In this document: in pieces, positions 23,700 to 33,180 of the stretch
Layout of the letters: every line of letters begins with the position of its first letter
How positions within the stretch are numbered: position 1 is the stretch's first letter
Program-made: the position numbers and the translations under genes
Notes under the pieces: model-generated
What the model saw: only the letters and a program-made list of their open reading frames with translations
Database searches by the model: none
Told to the model about the DNA's origin: nothing
Assembly: GCA_002007465.1 (NCBI GenBank)
Contig: LNAC01000110.1
Span: 717,222 to 781,221 of the forward strand
Length of the DNA stretch: 64,000 nt
Reading direction: 5' to 3'
DNA from: Ailurus styani
Taxonomy: Eukaryota; Chordata; Mammalia; Carnivora; Ailuridae

Positions 23700-23890
23700 T
23701 ACAGTTTGTTTTTTTAAGTGAGACAGAATTCACATACCAGAAAATTCATGATTTCCAAATGCGTACAGTTCAGTGGTGTTTTAGTATATTCTCACCAGAG
23801 TTGGCGGCCATCACCACCACATTTTCATTGCTCCGGAAAGAAACTCCATACCTATAAGCAGGCATCTCCATTTCTCCCTCCCTGTAGATC
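23700..23890 (-). mobile_element. Old L1 3'-end fragment, antisense
   Basis: 'acagttcagtggtgttttag', 'ggccatcaccaccacatttt' and 'aaagaaactccatacctata' follow the order of ancient L1M 3' ends in antisense. Confidence 0.65.
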
Positions 23891-24302
23891 CTGAAAACGA
23901 GGAATCTACTTTCTAGCTCCGTGGACCTGAGATTCAGGTTTTGAACCTTCAGTTCAGAGAGTATAAAAGAGTTATTCAGTAGACGGACTGCAAAGGCCTG
24001 TCCCCAAGCACTGCCATTGTATTGAGAAACAGCACAAACAGAAAATAGAAAGGGTAGAGCAAGGCTTTTTTAAAGCCATAATTTAGGCGGATTTGTTGGG
24101 ATTTGGTCTTTTGGTGGTTTGGGGGTGCTTTTTTTTTTAAACTTTTATGTGCTTTTGCTCATCAACCATCAGAGTAAACATTTTTAAAATATAGTTCTAG
24201 AGATATTTCCTTGCCAAACCGTCAAGACTGCGAGACTGGGCTTCTTCATCACCTCACAGCCCCCTTCCCCCCACATAAGAGTTTCTTCCTTTGTGCCCCC
24301 AG

Positions 24303-24534
24303 ACGAGAACGAATGCTCCAACCCCAGCGCCTGCGGCTCTGCTTCCTGCTACAACACCCTGGGGGGCTACAAGTGCGTCTGCCCCTCAGGGTTCTCCTTC
24401 GACCAGTTCTCCAGTGCCTGCCACGACGTCAACGAGTGCTCGTCCTCCAAGAACCCGTGCAATTACGGCTGCTCCAACACGGAAGGGGGCTACCTCTGCG
24501 GCTGCCCGCCAGGGTACTACAGAGTGGGACAGGG
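24303..24534 (+). CDS. FBN2: FBN2 exon (inferred exon 63): two cbEGF domains
   Basis: 232 bp between 'ccccag' and 'gtaagg'. It encodes the last two cbEGF domains in a single exon: first D-E-N-E-C with [10 protein letters not shown], second D-V-N-E-C with [11 protein letters not shown], each with its six cysteines (the sixth cysteine of the second is encoded in the next exon as HC). The fibrillin-1 exon here also spans two domains with the same length. It starts in the usual phase but ends two bases into a Gly codon (GG|C), breaking the run of symmetric exons. Noticeably GC-rich compared with neighbouring exons. Confidence 0.96.
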
Positions 24535-25707
24535 GTAAGGCCACCCCTGCCTCGCACACAGGGAAGCAGCAGAGTGGACGGGGATGAAGAGCCCACGAGG
24601 CACGAGCACTGCTCAGAGGACTTAGGGTGTGGGAAGGAGCACCAGCAGGAAGGTCCCTGGTTAAGTCAGTGCGGCAGGACCACCACCTCCGTGGTGACTG
24701 TGAGACCATCTTTCATATGGGGCACTCTCTCCTGCCCCTCAGAACAGCCTGAATTGACTCAGTCTGTTCCCTCAAGGCCAGAGACAGGTCGATGCTGAAA
24801 AATGCAGCTCTCGTGTTGTCACTAACACCTGGGGTATACAGTTTAAGTAGAAATGGCTACACCCCTGAATTTTCTATGAATTTCGGCAAGTGCTTGCCCA
24901 GTGGTCCCCAAGGAAGGAGTCTGTCCCTCACTTTGGTCCTCTGGCTTTATACTGCACAGAGAGGATGTGCCTGGTTCCTGTGGCACCATCTCCACCAGGC
25001 TGGGTTCCTTCCAGCAAACGGCCTCCAAGTGAGCCGGCTTGAGGGCCGTTGGCTGTGGTAGAGGTGTGGGCGGCCTGCGTCCTTCCATCCTGGCAGCTGG
25101 CTCTCCCCCGCAGAAGATAGGAACTGACGAGTCAGTCAGGGGGACCTTCCCCAGAAGTAGCAGTGAGTGAGTCAGGCATTGAGGGGTGAGCATTCATCTG
25201 TCTATCACTGGTACCTAATAATTCTTGAAACCAAAGTCTTGGTCCAGACAAGTGTCCTTTACAGCCAACTCGGTGACTCTCACTGTCCATAACGGGAGCT
25301 CAGAAATCTCAACTGCTACAGTAGCGAGCTTTCTCGAGAGCATAAGCACAGGTTTCAAGCTTATAAAGCAACAGAAATTCTCTTAACATTCTCTTTTGAA
25401 ATTCATAATTGGCTTTTTTTTTTAACTTCTTGATTTAACTACACCTGAGTGCTTCGGTCAAATTAAGATTGAAAACTGGAGAAGCTTGGAGCTACTCTCA
25501 AGAATTTTGACGCTCAGTATGAGCGAGAATCTCAGGCATCAAGTGCTGAAGGAAAGAGTTACCAAGAGTATTAGGTTTTCCTGTTTGTGCGATTACAGTT
25601 TACTTTGTTGGCTTCTTTTCTCCAAGAAGTCTCTGCTCTACCACTGGAAAACTGCGGTCACGGTTAATGGTGAAGTCTAACCATGCCTTGCTTCTCATTG
25701 CCAACAG
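24535..25707 (+). other. FBN2: FBN2 intron 63 (inferred), no element recognised
   Basis: Bounded by 'gtaagg' and 'caacag'. 1.17 kb; the first half is GC-rich continuing from the exon, the second AT-rich. Confidence 0.86.
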
Positions 25708-25879
25708 CCACTGTGTCTCAGGAATGGGATTTAACAAAGGGCAGTACCTGTCCCTGGATGCAGAAGTCGACGAGGAAAATGCTCTGTCCCCGGAAGCATG
25801 CTATGAGTGTAAAATCAACGGCTACTCTAAGAAAGATGGCAGACAGAAGAGAAGTGCTGGGGAACCCGAGCCCACTGTT
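25708..25879 (+). CDS. FBN2: FBN2 exon (inferred exon 64): C-terminal linker and furin site
   Basis: 172 bp between 'caacag' and 'gtgagt'; ends exactly on a codon. It completes the last cbEGF (G-HC), then encodes the fibrillin unique C-terminal region with the [13 protein letters not shown] motif, whose CxxC-type cysteine pair is conserved in fibrillins. The furin-type site R-Q-K-R is at 25841-25852, followed by S-A-G-E. Cleavage here is required for fibrillin to enter microfibrils and releases the C-terminal propeptide. Nine residues of the propeptide are encoded in this exon. Confidence 0.96.
25841..25852 (+). other. FBN2: Furin/proprotein convertase cleavage site RQKR
   Basis: Codons AGA CAG AAG AGA, in frame, fitting R-X-(K/R)-R followed by Ser. 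The corresponding fibrillin-1 site is also a basic furin motif. Downstream, 133 residues remain to the stop. Confidence 0.93.
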
Positions 25880-26285
25880 GTGAGTAAACCTCAGTCCGTC
25901 TTGTCATAATACTCTATCCTTAAGCAGGGCCACATACTACAGAGTCAGCTTTTACGTAGGTTTCAGCCTCAGTGAGGTTCAACCTTTCTTGTAACGTTAT
26001 GACCAAATTCACACAGTATGGCAGAGACACATTAAAATTGATGGCATTATTAGCTCAGAACACAAGGACTGGGGGGAAAAAATAACTTTAAGATTCATAG
26101 TTTCAGAGCCTATGTTTTTGTTCTGAAAGAAAATCGAGTTGACACTGTGAAGGGCCTGGAACAGTGCCTGACATACTAGTATACATCGCCAAGTAATACT
26201 TGGTATCCAAAGACGTTGGTGATTTTCCCAAAGATCAGAGATAGCACCACCCTCTTCACTTAACATTATTGCAAAATTCCCTCAC

Positions 26286-26327
26286 AAAAAAAAAAAGAAA
26301 GAAAGAAAAAGAAAAAACAAAAAAACC
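26286..26327. repeat. A-rich (AAAG)n simple repeat
   Basis: A run of A's passing into repeated 'gaaa' units and then A/C mixture. Confidence 0.85.
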
Positions 26328-26415
26328 TAGACAACAACTCACTGGCTATGTGACTTGGGTGACTCACTTCAGTTTCTGGGCTTCTGAAACTTTCATCTGT
26401 AAAGCTAGATTTCTC
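26328..26415 (+). mobile_element. Probable MIR fragment, sense
   Basis: 'actggctatgtgacttgggt', then 'cttcagtttctgggcttctg' and 'catctgtaaa' follow the MIR core order. Diverged. Confidence 0.45.
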
Positions 26416-26426
26416 TAGCCAAAATG

Positions 26427-26472
26427 TCTATGGTTCTATTTTTTAATAGTCTATGGTTCTATTTTTTAATAG
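26427..26472. repeat. Perfect 23-bp tandem duplication
   Basis: The 23-bp unit beginning 'tctatggttc' and ending 'tttttaatag' occurs at 26427-26449 and again, identical, at 26450-26472. No third copy. Confidence 0.97.
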
Positions 26473-26642
26473 TAAACAGGCCAGTATTAGATTTACTTTA
26501 AGCTGACTTAGGTACTAACTGATATTTAAACATGGCAATTGAGATATCCATCAAGAATCCCTTACTACAAATCCAGAAATTTTGCTTATGAAACGTTCCC
26601 ACTGTGATACTGGGGACAGGACTTTGATCATTGATGGGTACT

Positions 26643-26870
26643 TTTTTTTTTTAATATTGTATTTATTTATCTATCTACCTGTCTATCTGTGAAAGAGAGA
26701 GTGTGCGCCCAAGTGGGTGGAGAGGCAGAGGGCAGGTAAAGACAGAATTTCAAGCAGACTCCACACTAAGCATGGAGCCCGATGCTTGGCTCGATCTCAG
26801 ACCTTGAGATCATGACCAGAGCTGAAATCAAGAGTCAGACAGGTAACCAGCTGAGCCACCCAGGCACCGC
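26643..26870 (-). mobile_element. Diverged CAN-SINE, antisense
   Basis: Poly(T), 'tgtatttatttatctatcta', GA-rich middle, 'cttgagatcatgaccagagc' and the reverse head 'gagccacccaggcacc'. No clear target duplication. Confidence 0.88.
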
Positions 26871-26968
26871 CCCCCCATAGGTGCTCATGTGCCAGCAGAG
26901 CCAAGTTCTTACCTAAAGGCATCCACTCAAAGCTTTGGATTTTTGCCTGTGTTACAGATAGCATCCTA

Positions 26969-27173
26969 GGGGCACCTGGGTGGCACGGTCAGTTAAGCAG
27001 CTGACTCTTGGTTCCAGCTCGGGTCATGATCTCAGGGTTCTGGGGTGGAACCCCATATCCAGCCCTGAGTCTGCCTCAGGATTCTCTCTCCATCTCCCTC
27101 TGCCCCACCCCCTGCTCACTCGTGTCCTCTCTCTCTCTCTCTCCTCTCTAAAATAAATCCTTAATAAAATAAA
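26969..27173 (+). mobile_element. Diverged CAN-SINE, sense
   Basis: Head 'ggggcacctgggtggcacgg', 'gggtcatgatctcagggttc', TC-rich run and 'aaaataaatccttaataaaa'. Imperfect flanks 'atagcatcct' and 'atagcattct'. Confidence 0.88.
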
Positions 27174-27783
27174 ATAGCATTCTAAAACCTCCCACCCTTC
27201 TGACCAAGTGAGACTTGGTTTATCTGGGCCCTGCCCCACTGGTTTTCTACCAAAGCTGATTCAAACCCAAGCCCAGGACTCTGCAGGTCCCTCTGTCTGC
27301 ACTAATGGCTCCCAGTAAACTAAACACACTCCACTCATGGCTCTGGGCAGCTCACAAGTCAAGCCAGGCCTTCAGAGTGCAGATTGCTCTGGGGATTGTC
27401 CCTACTGTTGGCTAAGAGCTGAACTTCTAATTTAGACTCCAGAAAAAAATTACAATCATGTCTTAAATTATTTTTTATTAATAAGCTTGTTATTGCATAA
27501 ACTCATCAAAAATATTTTGCAATGTGAAGCTCTCTGTAAGCTCAGGCCTGTCACTGGACCTGGATCAGGTGAATGAGAGGCTGTGAATCTCTCCAGACCA
27601 CGCTCTGTGGAACCGACCTCGCCCCCCAGCTGACAGGGCCCTGCAGGAGCCTCCTCGTACAATCGCTCACGGGGCAGAGAGCACAGAGCTGTCCCTGGGC
27701 TGGAGCCCCAGCAGCAAGCCCCTCCCCGCCCCCTGCTGGTGCCTTAGAATCTCTTCCCACGTCCTTTCTTGCTCTTTCTCCAG

Positions 27784-28158
27784 GGTGAACACATCAGCCT
27801 GGAGAGTGTCGACATGGACAGCCCCATGAGGATGAAGTTCAACCTCTCGGGCCTGGGCTCGAAGGAGCGCATCCTAGAACTCATGCCGGCCATCGAGCCC
27901 CTCAACAACCACATCCGCTATGTCATCTCCCAAGGGAACGACGAGGGGATCTTCCGCATCCACCAAAGAAACGGGCTCAGTTACTTGCACACGGCCAAGA
28001 GGAAGCTTGCGCCCGGCACATACACACTGGAAATCACGAGCATCCCTCTCTACAAGAAGAAGGAGCTTAAGAAACTGGAAGACCGCAATGAGGATGACTA
28101 CCTCCTAGGGGAGCTCGGGGAGGCTCTCAGAATGAGGCTGCAGATTCAGCTCTATTAA
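27784..28158 (+). CDS. FBN2: FBN2 terminal coding exon (inferred exon 65): C-terminal propeptide
   Basis: Acceptor 'tctccag' then GGT in phase 0; stop TAA at 28156-28158; 124 residues plus stop. Together with nine residues from the previous exon this is the fibrillin-2 C-terminal propeptide, 133 residues, cysteine-free, released by furin at RQKR. The fibrillin-2 propeptide has been described as the placental glucogenic hormone placensin, by analogy with asprosin from fibrillin-1. One N-glycosylation sequon (N-L-S within KFNLSGL) is visible. The body [33 protein letters not shown] and the end RLQIQLY are fibrillin-2 type. A GC-rich, codon-biased exon compared with the cbEGF exons. Confidence 0.97.
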   Translation, partial: GEHISLESVDMDSPMRMKFNLSGLGSKERILELMPAIEPLNNHIRYVISQGNDEGIFRIHQRNGLSYLHTAKRKLAPGTYTLEITSIPLYKKKELKKLEDRNEDDYLLGELGEALRMRLQIQLY

Positions 28159-28551
28159 CCCCTCACAGACCTGGTTCCAGGCTCCAGTCCCCACACAGCC
28201 AGCCTGCAGCAGCCTCGGAGAAATCAGTGACTAACTGCGAAGAGGGGAAAAAAGACAACTTTTGTTTCTTTCCTCCCTGTCTCAGACTGCAGAATGTTGA
28301 CCCTCGCAGGGAGGGGTAATTGAGACTCTGGTATGGCCAAAGATTTGAGTACAAAGGCAACCGTGGTTACTGTATTTTTTATATAACTTCACTTTAAAAT
28401 ATATTAAAAGAAAACTAAAACTAAATGTTCAAGAGATCAGCATATGGCACTAAATGCACAAAAATAATGTGAGCTTTTTTTTTTTCCTGTTAGCAGTCTG
28501 TAACACTTTGGGTATTTTGCTATAGTTGCTAATTAAAAAAAATATAGATGT

Positions 28552-28560
28552 TTATTTATT
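28552..28560 (+). promoter_or_regulatory. FBN2: AU-rich element nonamer in 3' UTR
   Basis: TTATTTATT matches the UUAUUUA(U/A)(U/A) nonamer associated with mRNA turnover. It stands in an A/T-rich stretch, so it may be chance. Confidence 0.4.
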
Positions 28561-29097
28561 TTTAATGCAGTAATATATGGAGAAATGAACAAACTATGTA
28601 AACAAAAAGGGAAACTCACTTGTTTTTCTTTAGATTTATAAATTTGAGCTATTTCTTTTAGAGGTGCTTTTTAAAAAATCCAGTAGGTTCAAGAGAGGTT
28701 TCCTTTTGGTTTTCTGCCAGGAGTCCAACTGGTACCCATCTGATGATTTTTAAAGAAAGCCTCCCAGAGCTGTAAGGGCAGCGTAATCAGTAACTTAAAA
28801 GATGGCCATGTCATGAGATCCTTCAGAAAGGAGATCAAAGCCAGAGCAGCTCACGGTGACGACCATCGTTCCCATCACCAGACACACCAGGCAACCGAAG
28901 TTGAAGCACAACCACTGTAGCAAAATACCTTGACTGCTTGTGAGACCAGTAGCGTTGCAGGCCAAACCGTACTGTATTTCCTTCGTATAACCTCAAGGAA
29001 GCACACGTGCTCCCCACAACACCTCATTCCGACCCAGGGTGGGCCGCCGAGGCGCGGCCGGTCCTCTGCCAAGGAACGCCTGGCGTTCTGTAGTGTT

Positions 29098-29104
29098 TGG
29101 TGCT
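29098..29104 (+). promoter_or_regulatory. FBN2: Candidate miR-29 seed match in 3' UTR
   Basis: TGGTGCT is complementary to nucleotides 2-8 of the miR-29 family. It is followed by G, so it is a 7mer-m8 type. miR-29 represses many matrix genes; whether it acts here is inference. Confidence 0.4.
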
Positions 29105-29660
29105 GTCTTAGATTAATGGTGCATTTATTATGTTCAAGCTGTTTCAGGATTGCCATATGTGCAAACAAATCATGCAGTACATCCGAGGAATATATGTTGT
29201 TGTTGTTTTTTAAATCCATTTTTTTTAGAATTTTCATTAATACTGTAGTTATACACCATATGCCTCGTTTTATCATAGCCTATTGTGTATGAGAGATGTT
29301 TGTACAATGAATTGATGTTTAGTTTGCTTTAGTCATTTGAAAAGATTCTGTACCAGGACGTGCTGATGGGGGGACGTCCCCGTGTACTTCTCAACCCAAG
29401 AACCTGTCCCTGGACCAGTGACCAAACCTCATATGTGAAATGGCCAAAGCACGTGCAGGCTCCGGGTTGTTCCTCTCACACCTGTGCTGACCAAAGATTC
29501 ATAACCAATTATATCCAGTTGGGGGTTTTGTTTTGTTTTTTTTTAATACCTAAAAAAAAACAGTGTAAATTTGTAATCAAGTGTTCGTGAGGAAAAACTT
29601 ATGGTTTTTGGTTTTGTTTGTTTTTGTAGTTCTGTGTATCAAATATGACACTTTTCTTGC

Positions 29661-29666
29661 AATAAA
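29661..29666 (+). terminator. FBN2: FBN2 polyadenylation signal AATAAA
   Basis: Canonical hexamer in 'cttgcaataaagcttatttt', followed within 20-40 bp by G/T-rich sequence ('ttttggggtagttggctg'), the expected downstream element. An ATTAAA at 28413-28418 is a possible minor upstream signal. Confidence 0.85.
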
Positions 29667-29685
29667 GCTTATTTTGGGGTAGTTG

Positions 29686-30577
29686 GCTGACTGAGTTTTA
29701 TGAGACTATAACCTCCACTGAGTTGGTGGGAGGTGCTGGGGGCTTTGCCTACGGAGACCTGTAGAAAAGTGCCCGAAGGACAACCAGCCAGAGTTACAGG
29801 AAAGTGAGAGAATGCCGTCCAATCCGTGACACAGGAGTGTTCCCGTGACGACGATAATGTAAAGTCCTCTTCAAGTAGAAGGACAAAAATCAAGGCAGTA
29901 GGTCGTTCCCTTCCCCACAGATTCTGAGATGCCGCGGAGCCCCCATCTTTCTAGAGACCTGGGAATCCCTTCATGTCATCCCCACATAGGCTCTGAGGAC
30001 CGCTGTGTTAAAGCAGCTGTGAGGAAGTACAACTTTCTCTGAGGCTTTCTTTTTTAAGGCTTTTCCTAAGCTTGAGTTTTTAAGCAACAACACTTAGTGA
30101 GCATACCTGGACCAAATGGTATCTCCTCATCCACAAGAATCCAAAGCTTCCCAGCTCTTGCTGGGTTACGGACTTCGCTCAGTGGGTAAGCGGCTAGATA
30201 GGACAACTCACTTAACTGAAAACTTTTTTTTTTTTTCTGACGCACTGTTGACATGAGCACAGAAGTGTCTTAGAAATCGATTCAGTGCAAAGTTTGAGAA
30301 TCTGTGCACTCAAATTTTTTATCCGGGGGATGAGAAAACAAGGAAATATCATGACTGATCTTAATGCTGCCTTCTGCCTATCAGCAAGGCAAGTATTTGC
30401 CTCAGGGCACGCTTTGTATCTTGACAGACATACTGAGTTTCATCTGCCATCTATTATTTCTACAGTCTGAGAGCTCATACTGTGAAATCACCTGGAACCA
30501 AATTCGACTCTAATTTGGAACTGTGAGCAACAACGCTCTTAAGTTTACCTTTAACCTGCTCTTAAACGAAGTTTCAG
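29686..30577. other. Intergenic flank, nothing recognised
   Basis: Sequence just past the FBN2 cleavage region up to the first downstream SINE. No gene or named repeat seen. Confidence 0.6.
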
Positions 30578-30765
30578 GGCGCCTGGGTGGCTCAGTGGGT
30601 TAAAGCCTCTGCTTTCGGCTCAGGTCATGATCCCAGGGTCCTGGGATCGAGGCCCACATCGGGCTCTCTGCTCAGCAGGGAGCCTGCTTCCTCCTCTCCC
30701 TGTCTCTCTGCCTGCCTCTCTGCCTACTTGTAATCTCTCTCTCTGTGTCAAATAAATAAATAAAA

Positions 30766-30793
<28 letters not shown>
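30578..30793 (+). mobile_element. Young CAN-SINE with long poly(A)
   Basis: Full head 'ggcgcctgggtggctcagtg', TC-rich, (AAATAA)n and an uninterrupted A run of about 26. Perfect 14-bp duplication 'aaacgaagtttcag' at 30564-30577 and 30794-30807. Confidence 0.97.
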
Positions 30794-30796
<3 letters not shown>

Positions 30797-30807
30797 CGAA
30801 GTTTCAG

Positions 30808-33059
30808 AGTCTACACTATCAGGTGCTTTACAGAGAAAAAATAAAAGACCAGGGCTTTCCACAGAACGTACTGGAAGGAAATGACTACCTCAAGATACTC
30901 GTAGGAAGAACCTTTGCAGGCACCTCTGGCGGCCTTATTACATTTCTCTTACCCTGAGCACTGGCATAGCCATGATTAACTTGGGTCTCTCCGCTAACTG
31001 CTAATGCTCTATTTTGGATCATTTTGTCATTCTCATAAAATGTCCCCTCAGAAATTACTTTAGCTAAGTTACACAAAAGTAAGCCCAGATAAATATATAC
31101 CAAATCCAGCGGGTACATGTATTAGTAATGATAAGCAATAATTTGGTCTTCAGATGGCATGAATTCTCTTTCCATTAGCGTTTAGACTTGGACTTTTTAA
31201 AAATTTAGTTCTACTTAATACTTTTTGATTTTGCTGCCTATTTGTGATAGATAAAAGTTGGTGGTCATGTTTGCACGTGAACCATGAAGATACCAGGGAT
31301 TTTACTCTAAATTCAAACACCTGCCCTTTTGCACGATCTAGAAATATCACACAAAATCCATGCATTACAGTCCGACCCTTCTAAAAAACCTTCTAAAACC
31401 CAAGGTTTTATTCTGCATTCATTGCTTTCTTGGTTCACAAAATAAATGGTTGGGACGGTGGGTTGAAAATACAGCTAAAATGACAGCATCAATCTATCTG
31501 AGTCCTACAAACCTTCATGTCCCTATCCTTAGTGCTTCAGGGAAAACAGGTTAATTCATGTGTTAAAATGAACCATGAGGAACTGCCGACCTTTTGCCAT
31601 GTGTGACCTACAGAATGGCAATTTCATACGGTTCCATTTAATGGTACAGAAATATTCATGCTCCTCAAGAATAAACTGGAACTTTAAAAATTTCCCATCT
31701 CTCTGAAAGACAATCAATTCCATTCACTCCTTTCCGTGCTGCTTGTGGCTCATTTGTACTCCTGATTTACAATAGTCCACAAGAGAATATACATAATTTA
31801 TTCAAATAACCCCTTTATGCTCCAAAGACTCTGGACAGAGTCTAAATCACACATCTTTGGGACCTTGTGGCAATTACTGGAAGCTGTCTAAAGACAAAGT
31901 CAAACCCACTGGGGAAGACTGAAACATAGCACCATTTAAAAAAGGGGGGGTAACTTTAGGCATCTTTACTTCTGGAGAGACAGAGGGAAACATGGAGACT
32001 CATTAACACTGCACAGAAAGTGAGTGGGACAGCCCTGTTTGCACTCTGAGCCAGCCTGCCTTTGATATCTAGCTTCTGATTATTATTTTTTTAAACCATG
32101 ATTGATCTCTCAAATAAAGAGAAAGCAATGGTTTTCTTGTTTAATAAGAAGTATGCATTTCTGACCCAAAGTCCCCTTGAAAATCCCTTCAGCAATCCAG
32201 AACAGTGGAGCCCTCAAATACAATGCACAGCTCATTAAATCCACCACATTGACCACTAAGGCAGAATCACCTTGCAGGTAAAAGAAAACAACCTTCACAT
32301 CAGGCTGACCTGAGTTCAGCATGTGGGGATGGGGCAGGCTCACCTGGCTCCCTGGGGTCTCAAGCCCCCCCTGAGATGCTGTCCACCCACTTTGGGATGC
32401 ACTGGTGCCTAGAAACCCCCCAGGTGCCCTGGCGTAATGTGCCAGTAAACAAAAGGGGAGAAGACATGATGCCGATGTCACTCAGCACACCTGTGTTGAA
32501 TTCCTTCTCCTCTAACAAGCCACCTGACCTCCCTGATCCCTGAGCCTTGGGTCCTTTCTCAGGGTGATGTTTCCCTAGAGCACGGCTAAGAGGACCTTGT
32601 GGGACGGGACAGGCCACGGGGCCAACAGCGGGCCAAGCCCACGGCCCACACGTAGTAACTACCAGCTGCTCTTCCCCGTCCTCTCCTCCTGTTGTGACCA
32701 CAGCCACTAGCATGAGAATGTGCCCCATAGTCACACAAAGCTCCTTCCTAAGCAGGGCCCTGAAACTTGGGCCTTCCCACAGACTCGTAGGACTGCATCC
32801 AGATAAACAGCATCCCGGCCACGTCTCCAAAATGGTCTGCACCTCCCAGGAAGCTTTAGAAGTCCTGGTGCGGTCACGAGCGTCTACAACCTCTGGCCTG
32901 CTCTTTGCTCTCTGGAGGCTTGGGTCACAGCCCGGGAAGCCTGGGCCACAGACATGGCCAGAGTCCTGCCATCTACAGAGCCCTAGGAAACCAGACATGA
33001 AAGAACACAGACATAGGATAATCCTCTTTGGGGTGATTTAGTGTCATGGAATGTCGGAG
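30808..33059. other. Intergenic, no gene recognised
   Basis: AT-rich to about 32,250, then GC-richer. A 212-codon open frame on the - strand (32360-32998) has no family features and overlaps open frames on the other strand, so I do not call it a gene. Confidence 0.55.
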
Positions 33060-33180
33060 CTAGGAAGCCCTTTAGAAGCCTCCTCATATTACCCATGAGG
33101 AAACTGAGGCCCAGAGCTGTAACCCAGCTAACTGCATCGCTCGCTTCTGTGGAGGTGCGACCGGAGTCTGGCTGCCCGCT
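33060..33180 (-). mobile_element. MIR fragment, antisense
   Basis: 'acccatgaggaaactgaggc' with 'ccagagctgtaacccagcta' and 'gaccggagtctggctgcc' follow the MIR core in antisense. Confidence 0.7.

Larger units (their letters stand above)
20071..24302 (+). other. FBN2: FBN2 intron 62 (inferred), 4.2 kb
   Basis: Bounded by 'gtgagt' and 'ccccag'. Mostly AT-rich sequence with no assignable element from 20071 to 22980, then a CpG-dense patch (22981-23240) and an old L1 tail (23700-23890). No young SINE is present, unusual for this window. Confidence 0.88.
25880..27783 (+). other. FBN2: FBN2 intron 64 (inferred), with inverted SINE pair and tandem duplication
   Basis: Bounded by 'gtgagt' and 'ctccag', phase 0. 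Contains an A-rich run (26286-26327), a probable MIR, a perfect 23-bp tandem duplication, and two old CAN-SINEs in opposite orientation about 100 bp apart. Confidence 0.9.
1..29685 (+). other. FBN2: FBN2 (fibrillin-2) gene, 3' portion
   Basis: Twelve exons join in one open frame from 771 to the stop at 28156-28158, giving 659 full codons. Fibrillin-2 is a secreted extracellular-matrix glycoprotein of about 2,900 residues that assembles into calcium-dependent 10-12 nm microfibrils and binds latent TGF-beta/BMP complexes. Seen here: ten cbEGF domains with six cysteines each, one TB domain with the CCC triplet, a furin site and the propeptide. Exon sizes of 207 bp (TB), 232 bp (double cbEGF) and 172 bp (linker) match the fibrillin family layout at its 3' end. 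The final exon's [11 protein letters not shown] and [10 protein letters not shown] stretches are fibrillin-2-like; fibrillin-1 differs strongly there. The 5' part of the gene, including promoter and start codon, lies before the window. Exon numbers 54-65 are inferred from a 65-exon model. Confidence 0.97.
28159..29685 (+). other. FBN2: FBN2 3' UTR (end inferred)
   Basis: Follows the stop directly. Mostly AT-rich with U-runs and an AU-rich nonamer TTATTTATT at 28552-28560. It holds a local GC-rich hairpin-capable patch at 29042-29059 (ggccgc...gcggcc) and a miR-29 seed-type match TGGTGCT at 29098-29104. Ends shortly after AATAAA at 29661-29666; the exact cleavage site cannot be read from sequence. 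No repeat element interrupts it. Confidence 0.85.

Noticed and set aside
24211..24798. 195-codon frame across exon 63 in another frame
   Set aside because: Shadow of the real cbEGF exon; the true frame has the 6-cysteine pattern and proper splice sites.
30578..30793. tRNA gene in SINE heads
   Set aside because: CAN-SINE heads derive from tRNA-Lys and keep pol III box-like sequence, but they do not fold as intact tRNAs and are followed by SINE tails.
32360..32998. 212-codon minus-strand open frame as a gene
   Set aside because: No recognisable domain, no splice or polyadenylation context, GC-rich sequence with open frames on the opposite strand as well; chance is the simpler explanation.
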